From: Bugula neritina
Taxonomy: Eukaryota > Bryozoa > Gymnolaemata > Cheilostomatida > Bugulidae
Reading direction: 5' to 3'
Assembly (NCBI GenBank): GCA_964035545.1
Contig: OZ037773.1
Span: 3,548,251 to 3,612,250, forward strand
DNA: 64,000 nucleotides
The notes under the pieces are model-generated. The model ran no database searches and was not told the origin of the DNA. It saw only the letters and a list, made by a program, of their open reading frames with translations. Below, one piece after another: positions 1-14,500 of this stretch. Position 1 is the first letter of the stretch; every line of letters begins with the position of its first letter. The position numbers and the translations under genes are program-made.

Positions 1-2168
1 GAATGTTCACAAGTCTGACTGGTTGGAGAGGACAACTCCTCGGTGGTGTCTAAATTCCCATCAGAACTGGAGGTCCGTTCTAAAGGAGGAGTGTCTATTG
101 CATGCTCCGCCTCCACTGCTGGCTCCACCCACTCTTCGTGGTCTAGGCTAGCCAGCTGCCACCTATAAATCTCCGCCCCAGTTTCCTCGACGATAGCTTC
201 AGTTTCGTTTGGCTCCAGAGGAGGTGGAAATTGCAGAGTGGTAGAGGCAGGCCAAACCTTTACTGTGGGAGTCATCATCCCATCATCAGCAGATTCGAAG
301 AGATTTGTGGGGGTTGTGCTCTCAATCAACTGAATTGGGGGGATAGTAGGGGTGGTGCTAATATCCCTGGATCCGCTCTCTGTGGTGTCAAGTGAGGCAT
401 CTTCACTGTGTGTCCTGATTAGAGAGCTTGACTGATCAGAGTCAGCATAGAGTCGTCCTCCTCCGCCGTAATCGCTGCCGGCTGGGCTCACGTTACCAGA
501 CGAATGCAATGCTATGTCGGAGCCATTTCCACTGTCACACCTGCAGCACATAAAACAACTCTAATTCTGAAGATGACCATGATGTATATCTATATCTATA
601 TAAATATATCTATATAGATATATCTATACATAGCTCTACTAGATACATAGATATGCCTAGCTCTACTAGTTCTATATATATGTCTATATCTAGCTCTACT
701 AGATATATAAATATGTCTATACGGTAGCTCTACTAGTTCTATAGATATGTCTATATCTAGCTCTACTAGTTCTATAGATATGTCTATATCTAGCTCTACT
801 AGTTCTATAGATATGTCTGTACTATATTTACCTATAATACTATTACTAGGTCTAAATTAGTACCTGAGCCTAGAAGTGGGCAGTTGAAGGGTGTCTAGTG
901 GTGGATGATTAGTGCCGGCAGTGGTGGATACAGGAGCTGTGGAGACAGATAGGGGTAGAATGTGGCTGTCGTATGTCGTATAACACACACAGGTATTCAT
1001 GTTGACGTCATCGGTATTATCAGTCAGCTCTACAATGTACGTGTGTTCACTTGAAGATAAGAGATGAAACGTGTGTTCTCTAAGTAAACAATGCTTAGTG
1101 TGCTAGAGAATGGGTGCTTGTACAGTAGCCGGAGCACTCACAGGTGTCTACAGCAAGGTATGGCCATTGTCAGTGAAACAATAGTACCAGTGTCTGTGCA
1201 GGATGATTCAGGTGGCTAACACAGGGGAGTCTGATTAACTTAACATCATTAGTGAGAGTCAGAAATAAATGTGCACTCAAAAGGCATTTATCAACTTTTA
1301 ATTGTCAGTGAGTTGGATATTTAGAGGAAAGACAATTCCGCACAAGGTAGTAAACTGATGGTTGTGAATAGTAGACTATGTCAACCAGAGAGTTAAAGGT
1401 GAAACCTGAAGCTAGAAAATGAGACACCTTTAGCAGGTGATGTTACATAGGTCACACCAACTAACCAAATGATATGTGTGCTTTAGTCTAAACAATAGCT
1501 CAGATGTTACAAGTTACTGTATACCCACTTCCAATTATTTATTATAAAACTATGTTTAAGCATACAGGTGGAAGGATCCAGCACCCCCCCCCCCAGCAAA
1601 ACTCTGGGCATTGGCTGCAGTTTATTATAAACAAGATGTAAACCTGTTGAATTCCATCTGCAAAACCATGTGTTTAGCCGAGGAGATGTTTATTTACTGC
1701 ACATAACTTGCTGTAAGGTTTTTATACAGACTTCTTTCAAGAAAATACAAAGATGGAGGCAAGTTAATTATGTGAGATGAGTCTTACAGATACCCACGAA
1801 TGAGCTATTGCCTAGAGTAGAGGAAACTACAGTCCAACAAATAATTTGATTTGATGAACAAACAGTAATGGAGTAGTATTAGTTTTCAGTTGTAGTCTCC
1901 ATCAAATATTGGCTGAGTGAACCATTACTTGACTTTGAAATAACCCAAGATAATTATAAACTTTGGTAAATACAAAGTACAAGAAGTTCCATCTTTCCAT
2001 ATTCCAATGACGAGAAGCTGGTGGTTAGACTAACTAACCTGAGGGTAGAGATTTAGCAAGGAATGCCTCCGTTTCCAAAGACATTTCATCAGCAGCGTTT
2101 TGTCTGGTGATACTGGCCCGACGCCCTTTAGCCCGAGGCTCCAAACGTTCTGCATTGTTGTCAGACAT
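1..2168 (-). CDS. Unrecognised protein, 5' part of a gene (four exons, runs off left edge)
   Basis: Hand-built minus-strand model: start ATG at 2168-2166, exons 2168-2039, 1193-1142, 1079-864 and 540-1 (open at the edge). All junctions are GT-AG and phases agree (130, 52 and 216 nt, then one base completes an Arg codon). The N-terminus begins MSDNNAERLEPRAKGRRAS and is basic and Arg-rich. Exons 2-3 encode an ordered-looking stretch (SLTMAIPCCRHLEHTFHLL, then YIVELTDNTDDVN) that could be a small beta domain. From about residue 85 the chain becomes Ser/Thr/Pro/acidic and probably disordered; exon 4 contributes about 180 residues of this kind. I do not recognise the family and assign no function. 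The long open frame of exon 4 and matched phases on three introns argue that the gene is real. The second exon (52 nt) is the weakest call. Confidence 0.6.
590..835. repeat. Tandem repeat in intron 3 of the left-edge gene
   Basis: Imperfect tandem copies of a roughly 33-bp unit containing TAGCTCTACTAGTTCTATAG followed by ATATGTCTATATC, preceded by simple TATATCTATA sequence. It lies wholly inside the intron between exons 864-1079 and 1-540. Confidence 0.8.
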
Positions 2169-5100
2169 TAGTCGGGTGCTTATCTCCAACTCTACTCACT
2201 ATCTTTCATTCTAGCTGCCTACCCAGTCTACAAAATATTCTTCAATTATTTAACTCTGTAATACCTATAAAAATAGTTGAATGTGAGCAGATGACAAGCA
2301 GTAAATCTGTGGAGGTATTCATAGCAAGGCAGAGGAGACATGTTGATTACTGGTTGAAGACCCCTGAATCAGCTGTTATGATTATATTGCTTTGTGAACT
2401 AACTGTGGCATGTTTGTAGCAGACAGCTCTCTTACAGGAAGGGTGGGTGCATGACCACCCTTAAAGTGAACATAATAGTAGTGATTCATCCACCCAGTTC
2501 TCAGTGTTGATATCTAACTAATGTTGACAACTTAAGCAACAGGAAACATATATTATGCCCATACCATGTGGTAAAACTTTTAGCCAAAATAAAGTACTTT
2601 AACTAACCTAACAGAAACTGCCAGGGCAGGACAATAGAAATGGCGATAGTAATCTTTTAAATATAATGAACTTTGCAAATAGTAGCAATACTAGTAATAC
2701 TAACAGTAGTAGTTGTAATAGTAATGGTTATATATGTAATGGTTATATAAGTAATATTAACAGCTACTCTTCAGAGAAGTAATGGTATTGGAATGAAACT
2801 CTTGAGAGGCTTTAGCACTGGAGTAGTAATTGTAAGCAGTAACTACAAAGACTGCATTAATTAGTACTGACAAGTCAGATATTTTGAATCTACAGTGTGA
2901 CAATAGTGCCTCATCATAGATGAAATATTTCCATTAAATGGGTATTCCCTAGTGACTTCCTGGACATTCCTTAAAAAGCCTGAATTAATCACCATGTGAT
3001 GCAATAATTGTATTCATTATCACTGAAGTATGACCAGAGCCATAGGCCAGTGGTATAAGCTGGGAGTGGGGAGGGGTACGAGGAGGATAGGTGGGGATAT
3101 TCTATAGCAGATCTTGTGAGATCTGCTCTTTCAAATATTATAAATAGCTTAGCTGAAAAGAAGTTTTTTAAAGAATTGATATGCCCTAAATTAGATTCTT
3201 GGCTGACCATACAAAACCCTAAATAGTGTTCTAAAGAAATTAATAAAGCTATAAAACGTTTCCCCTACAGAAAAACACTCACTGGTAGATAAAAGTTCAT
3301 TTGAGACAAAGTTTTGACTAGGAATAACAGGTTTGCAAATGTAATTTTACTTAGTTCCATTCGGAAAGAGAAAAAGGTCATTTCACTTAATTTAGTACAC
3401 ACTATGTATCTATAGTTTTTAGCTTTTTTCGAAGTTTAGCCATTAACATATAATTTCTTGCATTGAACTGATGAAATATTAACAAATAAGCAAGGTTATT
3501 TTCTAATTTTGCTTGATTTTCTATGTTTTATCCTAATTTTTTGGTAAACTTTGGCGTGTGAGGGTGTGATGAAAAAAGCATCACACAGCACACCCAAAAA
3601 GGTTGAACTACACTCTGAAAGCATCATTTTTTGAAGCAAATTACATAACTTTCTAGATTGGGGTCAAAAGTAAAAAACTTGTAATCCTCAAGTTACTGCA
3701 AACACAAAACTTACCTATTTGGCTAAAAAAAGAGCAGCAAGCTAACAAGAAGTTGATAAACAGACCATTCCAGGTAGATTTCTGATTGTTACCCAATGAA
3801 ATGCAGGAAAGTGAAACTTCAGTAGATTTACAAGTTGGTACAAATGAAGAAACTTGTGTGTACCTTGAACTGCTATATCACTAGAATTACATAATACTGG
3901 TTGTCAATGCTCAACTACCAGCATCTAGAGGGCCACTTTAGCCACTCAACAAGATCACGTGACACTTAACCTCTTTAATACAGTTGCAATAAATGCTGAC
4001 AACAATCACAGCAACTATTCAGCCATTGCTAAGCATTAAATCTCAGTATTAAAAAATTCAGAATGAAAAACAGAGTAAATTGCTGCAAGTTTTATTTTAT
4101 TAGGCACACCTCTATAATATTTATTTGAATGCATATATATGCAAAAATATGAGGAAGAAAAAAAGAATACAAATGCAAGATGACAACTTTATTGCTGAAT
4201 TAATTGGAGTTACCTACAAACCAGCCAGGATTTATATTATGCAAGCTAAGATGATAATTGAAAGCATCCAAAGGTAAACTTGTGCAAACTATTTCCACCT
4301 CTGCAAAAGACTAGAATGCAGCCTCCATAAACTGATTGCTAACCAAAACAAATCCAGTTTGTATACATTATGGAGTGTTAAAGTTTAGCTTATTTGTGGA
4401 GTACAGCATAGTAATTAAAATCTGTTTAACGTAACCCAATCTGCCCAACAGCCATTATGACTCCTTAGATGTTACATTTTACTATCTAAACAATACCTTA
4501 TAATTACTGTTACTAGATTTCCACCGCTCTATAAAACTGAACATATGCATCATGTAATACATGGGATACATTAACTGCTGGTCCATTGGGAGGTTTGGGC
4601 TACTAGTAGCATTATCTAGTAGCAACGTGACAGGGCTCAACCTGTTATCTCTCAGCAGGCTTTTTGCCAAACATAATTGATGGACCTCTACAATGCAAAA
4701 CGTATTAAAACGTGCTCCTTATTACTCCTAGGCAAGCGGTTGTGGATGCCCATCAAACAAACAAAACTTATCAGCAAATTAGGAATTCTAATTAAGAGTA
4801 GTCCAAGAGGAGATACTTTGACTTGTTTATTTTGAGTACAGCACTCATATGAATATCATCTATGATAGCTTCTACAACTGCAGCCAACATTCTACGTGTA
4901 GTAAAATATATTCATCAGTTTATTGATATACCATGTAAAGCAAATTAAGTGAAAAACTCTATAAGCTGACCCTAGTATTACCCATTTAGGAGCAGCAGTG
5001 GAGAGATTGAGATAGTCCGAGTTCTTAAATTTTTTATTAAAGTTTGGTTTGGGGCGCTGGTTGAAATTTTTGGGAGAACATAACTTCTTTTGCTACATTT

Positions 5101-8100
5101 CAAATATAGAACACAAGCTTTACTCATTTTTCTCCATTACTACGCCTACCTCGGATTACCAAACTAAGCTGTTTTTGAGTCTTCACCAAGCAGCTAGAGA
5201 AACAGTTAAACTAGGAAGACAAGTCACAGTGATACTACATGTCAACAACTGGAACACCTAGCAGAACAACATAAGCAGAAGTGCAGACTGCAAGAGGGTG
5301 GGGTTAGGAGCTGCCCCAAAACTATACAACAGAGCTGGTCTAAGCTTATCCACATCAACCAAGGCAACCCTTAGAAAAATGTGTTTAAGTTTCATCACAG
5401 CATAGGTGAGCGTAGGTTTGGCATTTTAAAAGGTGGGAAATGTAGGCCATCCGTTTGTGGTTTCTAAAATAGATATGTTCAACCCACACTCCAAACTTAG
5501 GACCAAATTTAGTACAAGAAGGAATGGAACTGCAAACCTATAACTGAACAGATATGGCTAAGGTCACGCCACTACTTTTGGGTTGACACCCTGACACAAT
5601 TAATCTTCTATTATTGGATTTTAATTGCTTTTAAAAACTTTCAACACCTGAAAACTTTGAAAACACCATCTGTTGGTCGACAATTAAAAGCTCTTGAATC
5701 TGAATATGTCTAACAGTGGTATAAATGAGTGAGTCACTGCTGCTTCTGTACATTGACTTAGTTTCATGTATTGTAATCAATCACAATTTGTAATTAAGTT
5801 CCATTCAAACACCAACAGGTGATGAAACCATCTTATGTAGCCTTTAAGGTAAAAATACTTAGAACCACAGCAAAGAAAGATTGCAGCTATTTTCTTGTTG
5901 AATTGAAGGTATTGGCTCCAGAAAAATCTCTATATAGTTGATAAAAAATACTCAGAAACAAATATGCGTTAGCCTGCGGGAAATTATTTACGTTGTCTGC
6001 TAGCTTCGGTTTTACGCAAGTTGATTTTTGCTTGATTAGTGAGAACCAACATGATTATAAAATGCAGAGGACTAACTTGGTGAACGTAAACATTTTTAGA
6101 TACTGAAAACCCTGAGAAGTTATGTAATCGCGTACAATTCTGAAAGTATTGTGGGAATTTTCGAAGGCTTATCTTTGCACGAGTTTGTGGTATAAAATAA
6201 GATTACAAATACAATTTAACATAAAGGCTGTTTCTATCTCAAGTGAGAATTCTAAGTTTTACCAAAGCTATATATGTAGTTCTCATGCCATTTAGATGGT
6301 CATTGCCCAGTTAGCTATATATGCTACTCAAGACTATCCAGGGCAAGATGGGTTACAGCTACAGGACATCATATGCCCCCCCCCCCCCCCCAATGGGTGT
6401 AGTCTTGGTTGATTCCATTATTCCAAAATAGTAAATTTTAAGTATTAAAAAAAAACTCTTGGCGAATAGCTTTAAATAAGAGCCAGCAATTCTCAGTTAC
6501 AAACATTTTGGCAGTTCCAGAAAAGATTCCAACACTTATTAATTATTTCGAAACAGTCATAGTTTAACCTCACTTGAAACCAAGATTCAAATTCCAATAT
6601 TAACAACGAAGCACTGCCAAAATTTTCCAAGTTGCAATAAAAGTTGCTACGAAATAAAAATATTTTTAAAAGTCTGGCACACAAACTTGCAGAAATTTAT
6701 TTTTAAAACCAGCATTACAAACATTCCGTGGCTTTCAATTATCTGACATTTAATTGGGAATCGCTGATAGCTATCTTCTGGTAAACAGCATTACGCACTG
6801 CATCCAACAATAGTTTGTTACTAAAATAAAAACTAAAATAACAATAGTTTGTTACTAAAATGAAAACTAAAATAACGTTTTATTCTCTTTTTAATAACAG
6901 TGATGATTTCATTTCTATACAGCCTATAGAAATAGATAGTGAGTGTAGTCATAAACCACTAATAACTCTAATAATCCTGTGCCAAGCAGGATTAACAAAA
7001 CGATAATATCTAATTTTTGAAGTGCTGCATGATGAGTCATTCAGCTGCACTAAAATTTTACCCAGAGGAATAGTTAACGTAATTCAGTTTAGATTAAGGA
7101 ATTAAAACCTGCAGAAACTGGGTACAAGTTCAACAAAAAGCTGCAAACAAGATTTTCCACCAAACCCAAAAGATTTAAGGCAAGTGTAGAGCTGCAGCAT
7201 TTTTCCCAATAAGATTAGTTGTAACAAAAGATATTCTAAACTTTGAAAAAGAACATTACAACTCCCAGTGACAATCTACATTTTAAAATAGCTGTTTCCA
7301 AAATCAAACTAGAACAGTGTTTAAAGGTGGCGACTCTATACCAGGTCATTTACTAAATAAGAAATAGTTTATTTGGTGCATTTAATTTTGACTAAGTCAA
7401 GTCCACCTCCTGTTTTATACTTGGAAAATCTAAAGAAAGTGCAATCCTCACTTCCTCTGCATGATCCATACTAATAGTTTGTTTGTTGAAATGGTAACGC
7501 TTCATATGTAATCCATAGAAATACTACCTAGTATTCAATGAAAAGTTTCTTAAAACTCAACACAGTAAAGTAAATAATGACAATAAGGCTTTAATTGAAG
7601 ATTACACATTGCAAAGAAAGGGTTGAATATCAATGAACTCAATAGCATTATTGCTTGAATCAGGGATCGACTTAATTTTAAAGGCTTCTAGACGTAGTAA
7701 CTAAATTTGAGATAACTGAATGTGGTATTTTCTTACTTTATTATTTTTATACATAATCACTACAGACACTTCAGCAATTTCATACTTTATATTTTATATA
7801 AGGTAAATTGAGTATTTTTCAACAGTCTAATGATTAATTCAAATATTGAAGAGTGAAAAACAAACTGCTAGAATTTCAACTACAGAATATATTTTAAACA
7901 ACCTAACACAGCCAGATGAAAAGTAGCAAAACAGATCTGATGGGAAAACATGATTAATTAGTATGAGAATACATATTTAAGCTCTTTCAACATATCCTTT
8001 TTGAATAAACAAAATAAAGTCCACAGTAAGCTTTTAGCCATAAAATTAGTTGAGAAATGAAGTTGATATTAAAGGTCAGACCTAGCCTGGCAAATTTTAT

Positions 8101-11100
8101 ACTTTGTTTATATTCCATGAGCAAGTTATTACCCAGCAATTAGCATGCTGCAACGCCACCCGTGTAATGTTGCATCTAACTAAAAATTTCACCTGCCAAG
8201 TTTGAATAATGAATTATGTCTCAAGAATACTACATAAACATTCTGTTAGAACCTAGGTTCAACAAAAATATTATCTTGCGCAGATTCAATCGCCATTCTT
8301 ATTCAAAATTAGTAATGAAAAAAGATTTTGCATCTAAAATTCACAGCCTCTTTAAAATTACCATTAGCATCGTTAAAAACCATGCAAGCTAATAATATAA
8401 GAGATAAATTATTCAAACGTTCAGAAATAGCACTTTCAGTTTAAATTCTCAAAAACTTAAAGTTATTAGGTTGGAATCAAGCTTTGAAATTTAATGACAA
8501 ATATAGCTACAATCCCTTCATTTGTGGTGATTTTAGGTAAGATGTTATTCAATGTTACGATAGTAGAACATTTTTAAAACTAAAACTTCAAATTATATTA
8601 TAAAATGAGACGAATGTAAGAAAAACTATAAGAAACTTTAAGTGACTATCCTATATGATATAAATACTATTTTCAATTGTGATTATTAGCATTTTAATTT
8701 TAGCAAATATAAATAATTATATAACAAAGAATACAAGGCTAAATAACTAATCAATCTAGAGCTACTAATGGTAATTGTTTTTTGATTAAATGACTGAGCC
8801 AATGACTATTATTATAACTGCCAATTCGAAAACTTGAGCACATATTGATGTTGAAATAACGCTATCACTCTTACACTTGCAGGCTGTCTCCATGGCTATT
8901 AATATGGTTTTAACTTATCAGCCTTAAGGTGAAAGTTAATATGATATGCATCCGTAGGTATAACTGTTGGGTAGTTTGAGTTTTTTACTTATATTTTTAC
9001 AATCATCATAATGATAATGACAACCAAAATGTAAATTTAGAATGATATTCATAATTAAACTCTGATCATAAACTAAAATATAAAATAAAAATAATACTCA
9101 TACTAATACTAATAGCAATACTACAAGTATAAGTAATACTTGCTTAAACTTATTTATAGTTATAGTATAACTACAAGATAAAAATTAAGAGCAAGTTTTA
9201 ATCAAGCTTACTTTTAGTTTTACTGTTCAATGTTAACTTACTTGAATTTTTGGTAACTTATACTTAACAATAACAGTAACTCAAACTGATCATTATCACC
9301 CTTATCATTATGGTTAAGTTTGATGATTCATCATTGAAATTTTGATGATTAGTCATTATGGTAAAGTGATTATGTTTATAATGATGATATTCATATTGAT
9401 TACATTATTATTTATATTTATAATATTGCTTTTTCTCATAATTATTAAATAATAATGTTATTATTACATAATCATAATGATAATATATTAATAATAATTA
9501 CAATTCAAGTTGATAATCGTGATATTCATATTGTGATTGTTCGATACGGTTATTATATTGAATTTGATATTCATATTAATATTGGGTATTGATTATTATT
9601 TTATAATAATTATAATAAATAATTATAATTAGTAACTTTTCCCTATGCTTTAAGTTCAAGTGTAACTGATAGTGATAGTGATAGTTATACTCGTACTGCA
9701 TAACCATAGGTATAACTACTAACTAGTAATACTAAGTCTAATAGTAATAATAATAGTATACACTTAGACTTACTTTTACTATTAGGTAATTACTCAATTA
9801 GTATAACTAGACTTAGACTAGAGTTACTGTTACTGACTTATACTTATAGTTATAGAAATAGAATGCAATTAATAATTCCTTTAACTATTAACTTTAAGTT
9901 TAAGTAAAAGAAATTTAGCATAGTATTAGTAACTCTTAGATTCAGAAAACTCCAGCTGAAAACGCTTGAAGCACTATGGCAATCTAATTTACTAAAAAGC
10001 ATTTCAATTTGGTTGGTTTACTTATTACTATTACTATTAGTATTAGTATTACTAGTCTACCATAGAGGTGAAGATCCTACAGCTTTGTGATTTAATAGGT
10101 AAGTATATTTGAAGCACGAAAAGACTGCTATGCAAAAGTCCGTGCATCTATAATTTTATATACGACAGTTGGAGTTACCTCTAGTACATACTCTTTGAAG
10201 TATGCCATTTATACGTTACATAGATTACCTTGACATCGTTTATGAATAATGAACAATGATTACTATCATTGTACATAAATTTATAGGAAGGCTTACAGTT
10301 GTAGAGTTATTTCCTCTTTCAATAACAATTTAGAGTTTCGTTTGGATGAGACAACTCTGTGATTATACCATCAGTCTGAGCTAAGTTGTAAAAGCTTGGG
10401 CACCCCATACTTAATATAATTATATGGGTCTTCAGCCAACTATCGATATGTGTATAGTATAACCTTGAACTATATCGTCATATAGTAAGATACTAAGTTG
10501 GTAATTAAATAGCAACCACTACAATCCAGTAAACCAAAGTCTTCAAAAATTAAAGACCCAATAGCAGCTGATATGTCAAAGAGAACTACAAATTAAGCAT
10601 ATTGCAAGTGTAGTATAAATAATATTATCATTATATAAATGATAAAGTGCATGAGTATGTAAGATGAGAGAGAGAGAGGGGGGCACAGCTGAGATTGGGA
10701 ATACATAAAATTGGAACATATTATGTAGTACTAGAGGTCAGGACTGTGAAGCACCACCAGTTAAACACTCTAGTCAGGAGGCAATAATATTCCTGCAGGT
10801 TAGGATAGGAATTGCAGCTAACAACACAGCCAAGCCAATATTGCTTGAAACATCACCGAGTTGTGGGTGAATGAATAGAGTCTTTGTATACACATTGTCG
10901 TCTGAATTCCAACTTGAGAGCCCCAAATCACTGCAGCCACCTCCAACTCTACTTCAAATGATTTTTCAAGCCAAAAAGAACACTTTAGTACACGAATCTA
11001 TAGGCTAGATGAGTAGTGATAGCAAAATAATTTAATATTAAATCAAAATATCGATTGATACATCCCCATCTGCAATGGTATGTTTTCATTTATTATAGAA

Positions 11101-11583
11101 ATAATTCACGCCATCGCTAAAAATTACAATAAAAATAATAATAAAAAAGAATAATTAAAAGAGCTCAATAACTCATCTGATCATGTTGGCAATTTATGAA
11201 GCTAGCACAAAATATTTCAGTTTTTACTACAAAAATTGTTATTTGATATAATAGATAGTGGGTTGATCCCTGGCTATAACTGTTCTAAACATTAAAATTT
11301 GGGCTAGTAATAAATAAGCAAATATCTGAAGTGTCAAAAACAGCATACAAGAGTCCAAAAATGACCAACTACCACGTAAAACATTTCATTATGCTGCCTG
11401 CAGCAACTGAAATGCTACTTTCCTAGCAGTACAATAAGCAAAATAACCTAAAAATATACAGTTGTCTAGAAACGCCGCCTTCAACATAAACTCAGTGGTC
11501 TGTTGAAACTATTGCACAGTCAAAGTGAATAATGAATACTGCATCTGGAAGGCACCATCTTGGAAAGCTTATAGGACATTGAA
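2169..11583. other. Gene-free, AT-rich intergenic stretch
   Basis: About 9.4 kb with no coding exon I can support on either strand: only short, stop-rich ORFs without recognisable motifs. It contains a poly-C tract near 6375-6392 and a GA-rich tract at 10668-10684. From about 9000 to 10060 there is degenerate trinucleotide-like sequence (TAATAC/TAGTAA and relatives, both strands). The 5' untranslated exon or promoter of the left-edge gene and the 3' end of NMRK must flank it, but I see no decisive signal. Confidence 0.5.
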
Positions 11584-14500
11584 CTACTCGATGTCAGCTA
11601 ATATGGCATCTTGTATCACTTCTATTACATTAGTGCCATCAACTAGTTCTAAAAATACAACACATTTAGACATTATTATTAAATTTGCTTGAAATAAGTT
11701 CAAGATTAAGATTGCGCAGCTAATTGCATTTTATTCTCCGACAAATAAAAGTATTACAGGAGTTTTTTGGAGTATCTCTGAAAACTTTCTGATAACCTGG
11801 TAAACTTGATTTACATGATAACTTATACATTCAGGTAAGCAACTTGTCCTCATAAAGTACTGTTTTAGATATTTTTGTATAATTTGACCCTTAATCAGTA
11901 CATTAGGTAATTTACAAATTCTTTAATGATGGAAACAGTGTTAGGCATTCAATTCACATTATCAGATTTAAGACGCATTTTATTTTTTTTTGTATTTACA
12001 CTCGGGAATTGTCTTCCCAGTTTTGTGCTTTTTGAAAGATTTGAATAGTTTCTTACTCAACAAATTTTTCAAAAGAACATAACTTTTTTCGCTGAAATAT
12101 ACTTAAAACATGGGCACTTAAATGTCTCCTCAAGATCTTACATATTTACTGAGTAGTACCGAGCATTGCATACTACACGTGTATATTATAATATTTCAGT
12201 TTGAGTGAACACAACTACAAAAAAACAAAGCAAATGGCCATCAAATAACAAATAATAACCAATGAGCAGCCAGCTGAAACATGAACTCTATGCAAAGCAG
12301 AATTTGAACTTACTAATATCAGGTCTGTGCGTGAAGAGATCAAGCTGCTGCTGATAAACAGGCCAGTACACGACGTCAAAGTACTCGGGGTATGGCTCAG
12401 GGGGTTCGTAGGCCCTGAGCACCCTTCTGCTCTTACACTCCTTGTACGGCAGGATGAAGAAGTACTTCCTGTCTACCAGCTCCTCCAAACGTCTGCAGAA
12501 ACATAACAGCCTTCAGGTCTGAGAACTGCAAGTCTTGTAGTCCAAGTATTTTACCCAGCAGGTTGGGAACCCCTATTACATTCTGGGTCAATAGGAAGTA
12601 CTGATTTTACTTTATTTATAGTAGATATTTATATAAAAATTACCAAGCAAACAAAAGATTGGAATCTATAACTAAAAAAAACATATTACATGCTAAAATC
12701 TAAATAGAATGCAGTTAGAAGTATTCAGAAAAAGTTCTGGGACAGGAAATGCTAGAACTACTGATAACTCACGTATCTTCATATAACATGATGCCTTCTA
12801 TAATAATATAACGGAATCTTTGAGATATTTTCTCCTTCACGTCTTTTACCAACTTATCCATGTCAAAGGCAGCCAACTCTAGAAGTGTGTTAAGATAATA
12901 TAATAAATTATAAGATAATTAATTTGGAAATATCTAGAATACTTGGAGATATTCTCAACAACATTAGTAACCACTGAGTGTGTTTCGAAAGATTTCATGT
13001 ACTGTAACTCGGCCCATTTAGCGTGTAGCCACGTTAGACGGAATGAGAATTGCGTATAGGTGGAAATCTGCGATCAGCAGGAATGGAAATTTACATGCTA
13101 TTTGCATTTAACTTTACTGTTTGCCTGCAGTGTTTTTCTTTCCATAGCTACATCTGTGACCAACTGTATTTTACTGCTGCAAAAGTGAAAAAGCTAAACT
13201 GCAAAAAATCAAAATGTAAACGTGAAACTCGTAATAAATAATGAGCAGCTAATATGATCACTTCTGCAGAAACTCGCCGAGCTGGTTGTTCAGCATTTAA
13301 ACTGATCAGATTTTCTGCGTGTATATAATCTTCACTAGTGGTGAATGCAGAAATCTATCTAATATAACTCTACATTTAGTGGTCAAACAATAGCATCCCA
13401 AATATTAATAGTGATCATACGCATTAAAACTTGTCTAGTAAGCGCTAGGTCATGGGTTCAAATCCTGGCAGCATCATTGGTGATGTTAAGAAGAGCATCT
13501 GATCATAATAGACCTTTTCAGAGGTCTCTAATATCCCCCTTACAATTAAGAGTTGTGTCCCCCAAAATAAAATTGTTGAACAAAATAAACTTAAACTCAT
13601 TTTTGCGGTTTTGGTTGCTGATCAATGCTGAAGTGCCATTTTAGCATTGCTCAGTAACCAAAACCACAAAAATGCTTTCAAGTTTATTTTCTTTGAAATT
13701 CTACATGAAGAATTATTTTAAAATTTTTTGAGCTGCTAATATGTGTGCTTATACCAAAATATATATCTTCTAAAAGAACAATTCTATAGCATAATTAGAA
13801 TTTTAAGTGGCAACCAAACATTAAATTTTTAATGAGTTTGCTCGTTATACAAAGGTTCAACCTATTCACTTTGGGAAGACACAACTCTCATTTGTAAACT
13901 TTGAGAGATATCGGGGACCTCTGAAAAAGGTGTATTGCTCTAGCACAGCAAATACACATATTCTTAGCTCGTTAAAATACAACCCTTACCATCAGGTGTT
14001 TTCACAGCGATAGAGACTTTAAAATAATGTAAGTAATAAAACATATCAGGCAAAAACTGAATGAATTGAGGTAGACAGAGTATAGCAATCAAGACATTTA
14101 ATTACGAACATAGCATCTCTGGCCACCACTGTGCTAGCTAAGCTCACACATTTCAAATTTAGAATGTGAGTAGCAGAAGTTTAGCACAGAAATAAACACT
14201 CGAATAGCCAAGACAACGGAAAAGGACTAAAATTATACTTTATATTTTCAATTAATCTACACTCAGTACTGATAAATGTTTCCAGGAAGAAGACGTGCTT
14301 TACATTACCTCAACTATTCATCTGAAATAATGACAAAAACTCAGAATTACAAATCTGCCTAAGTATTACCATTAATTCCAGAGCACACAGACTAAACAAT
14401 GACTCACCATCCCAATTATCCGTACCATCATTCTTCCAATGTGAAGAATCTTCAGGCTATAAAGTAAGACATAAAAACATAGCCTAAATTTAAAAAATAG

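Noticed and set aside
590-835. CRISPR-like array
   Set aside because: Degenerate tandem units without unique spacers, in an animal gene intron.
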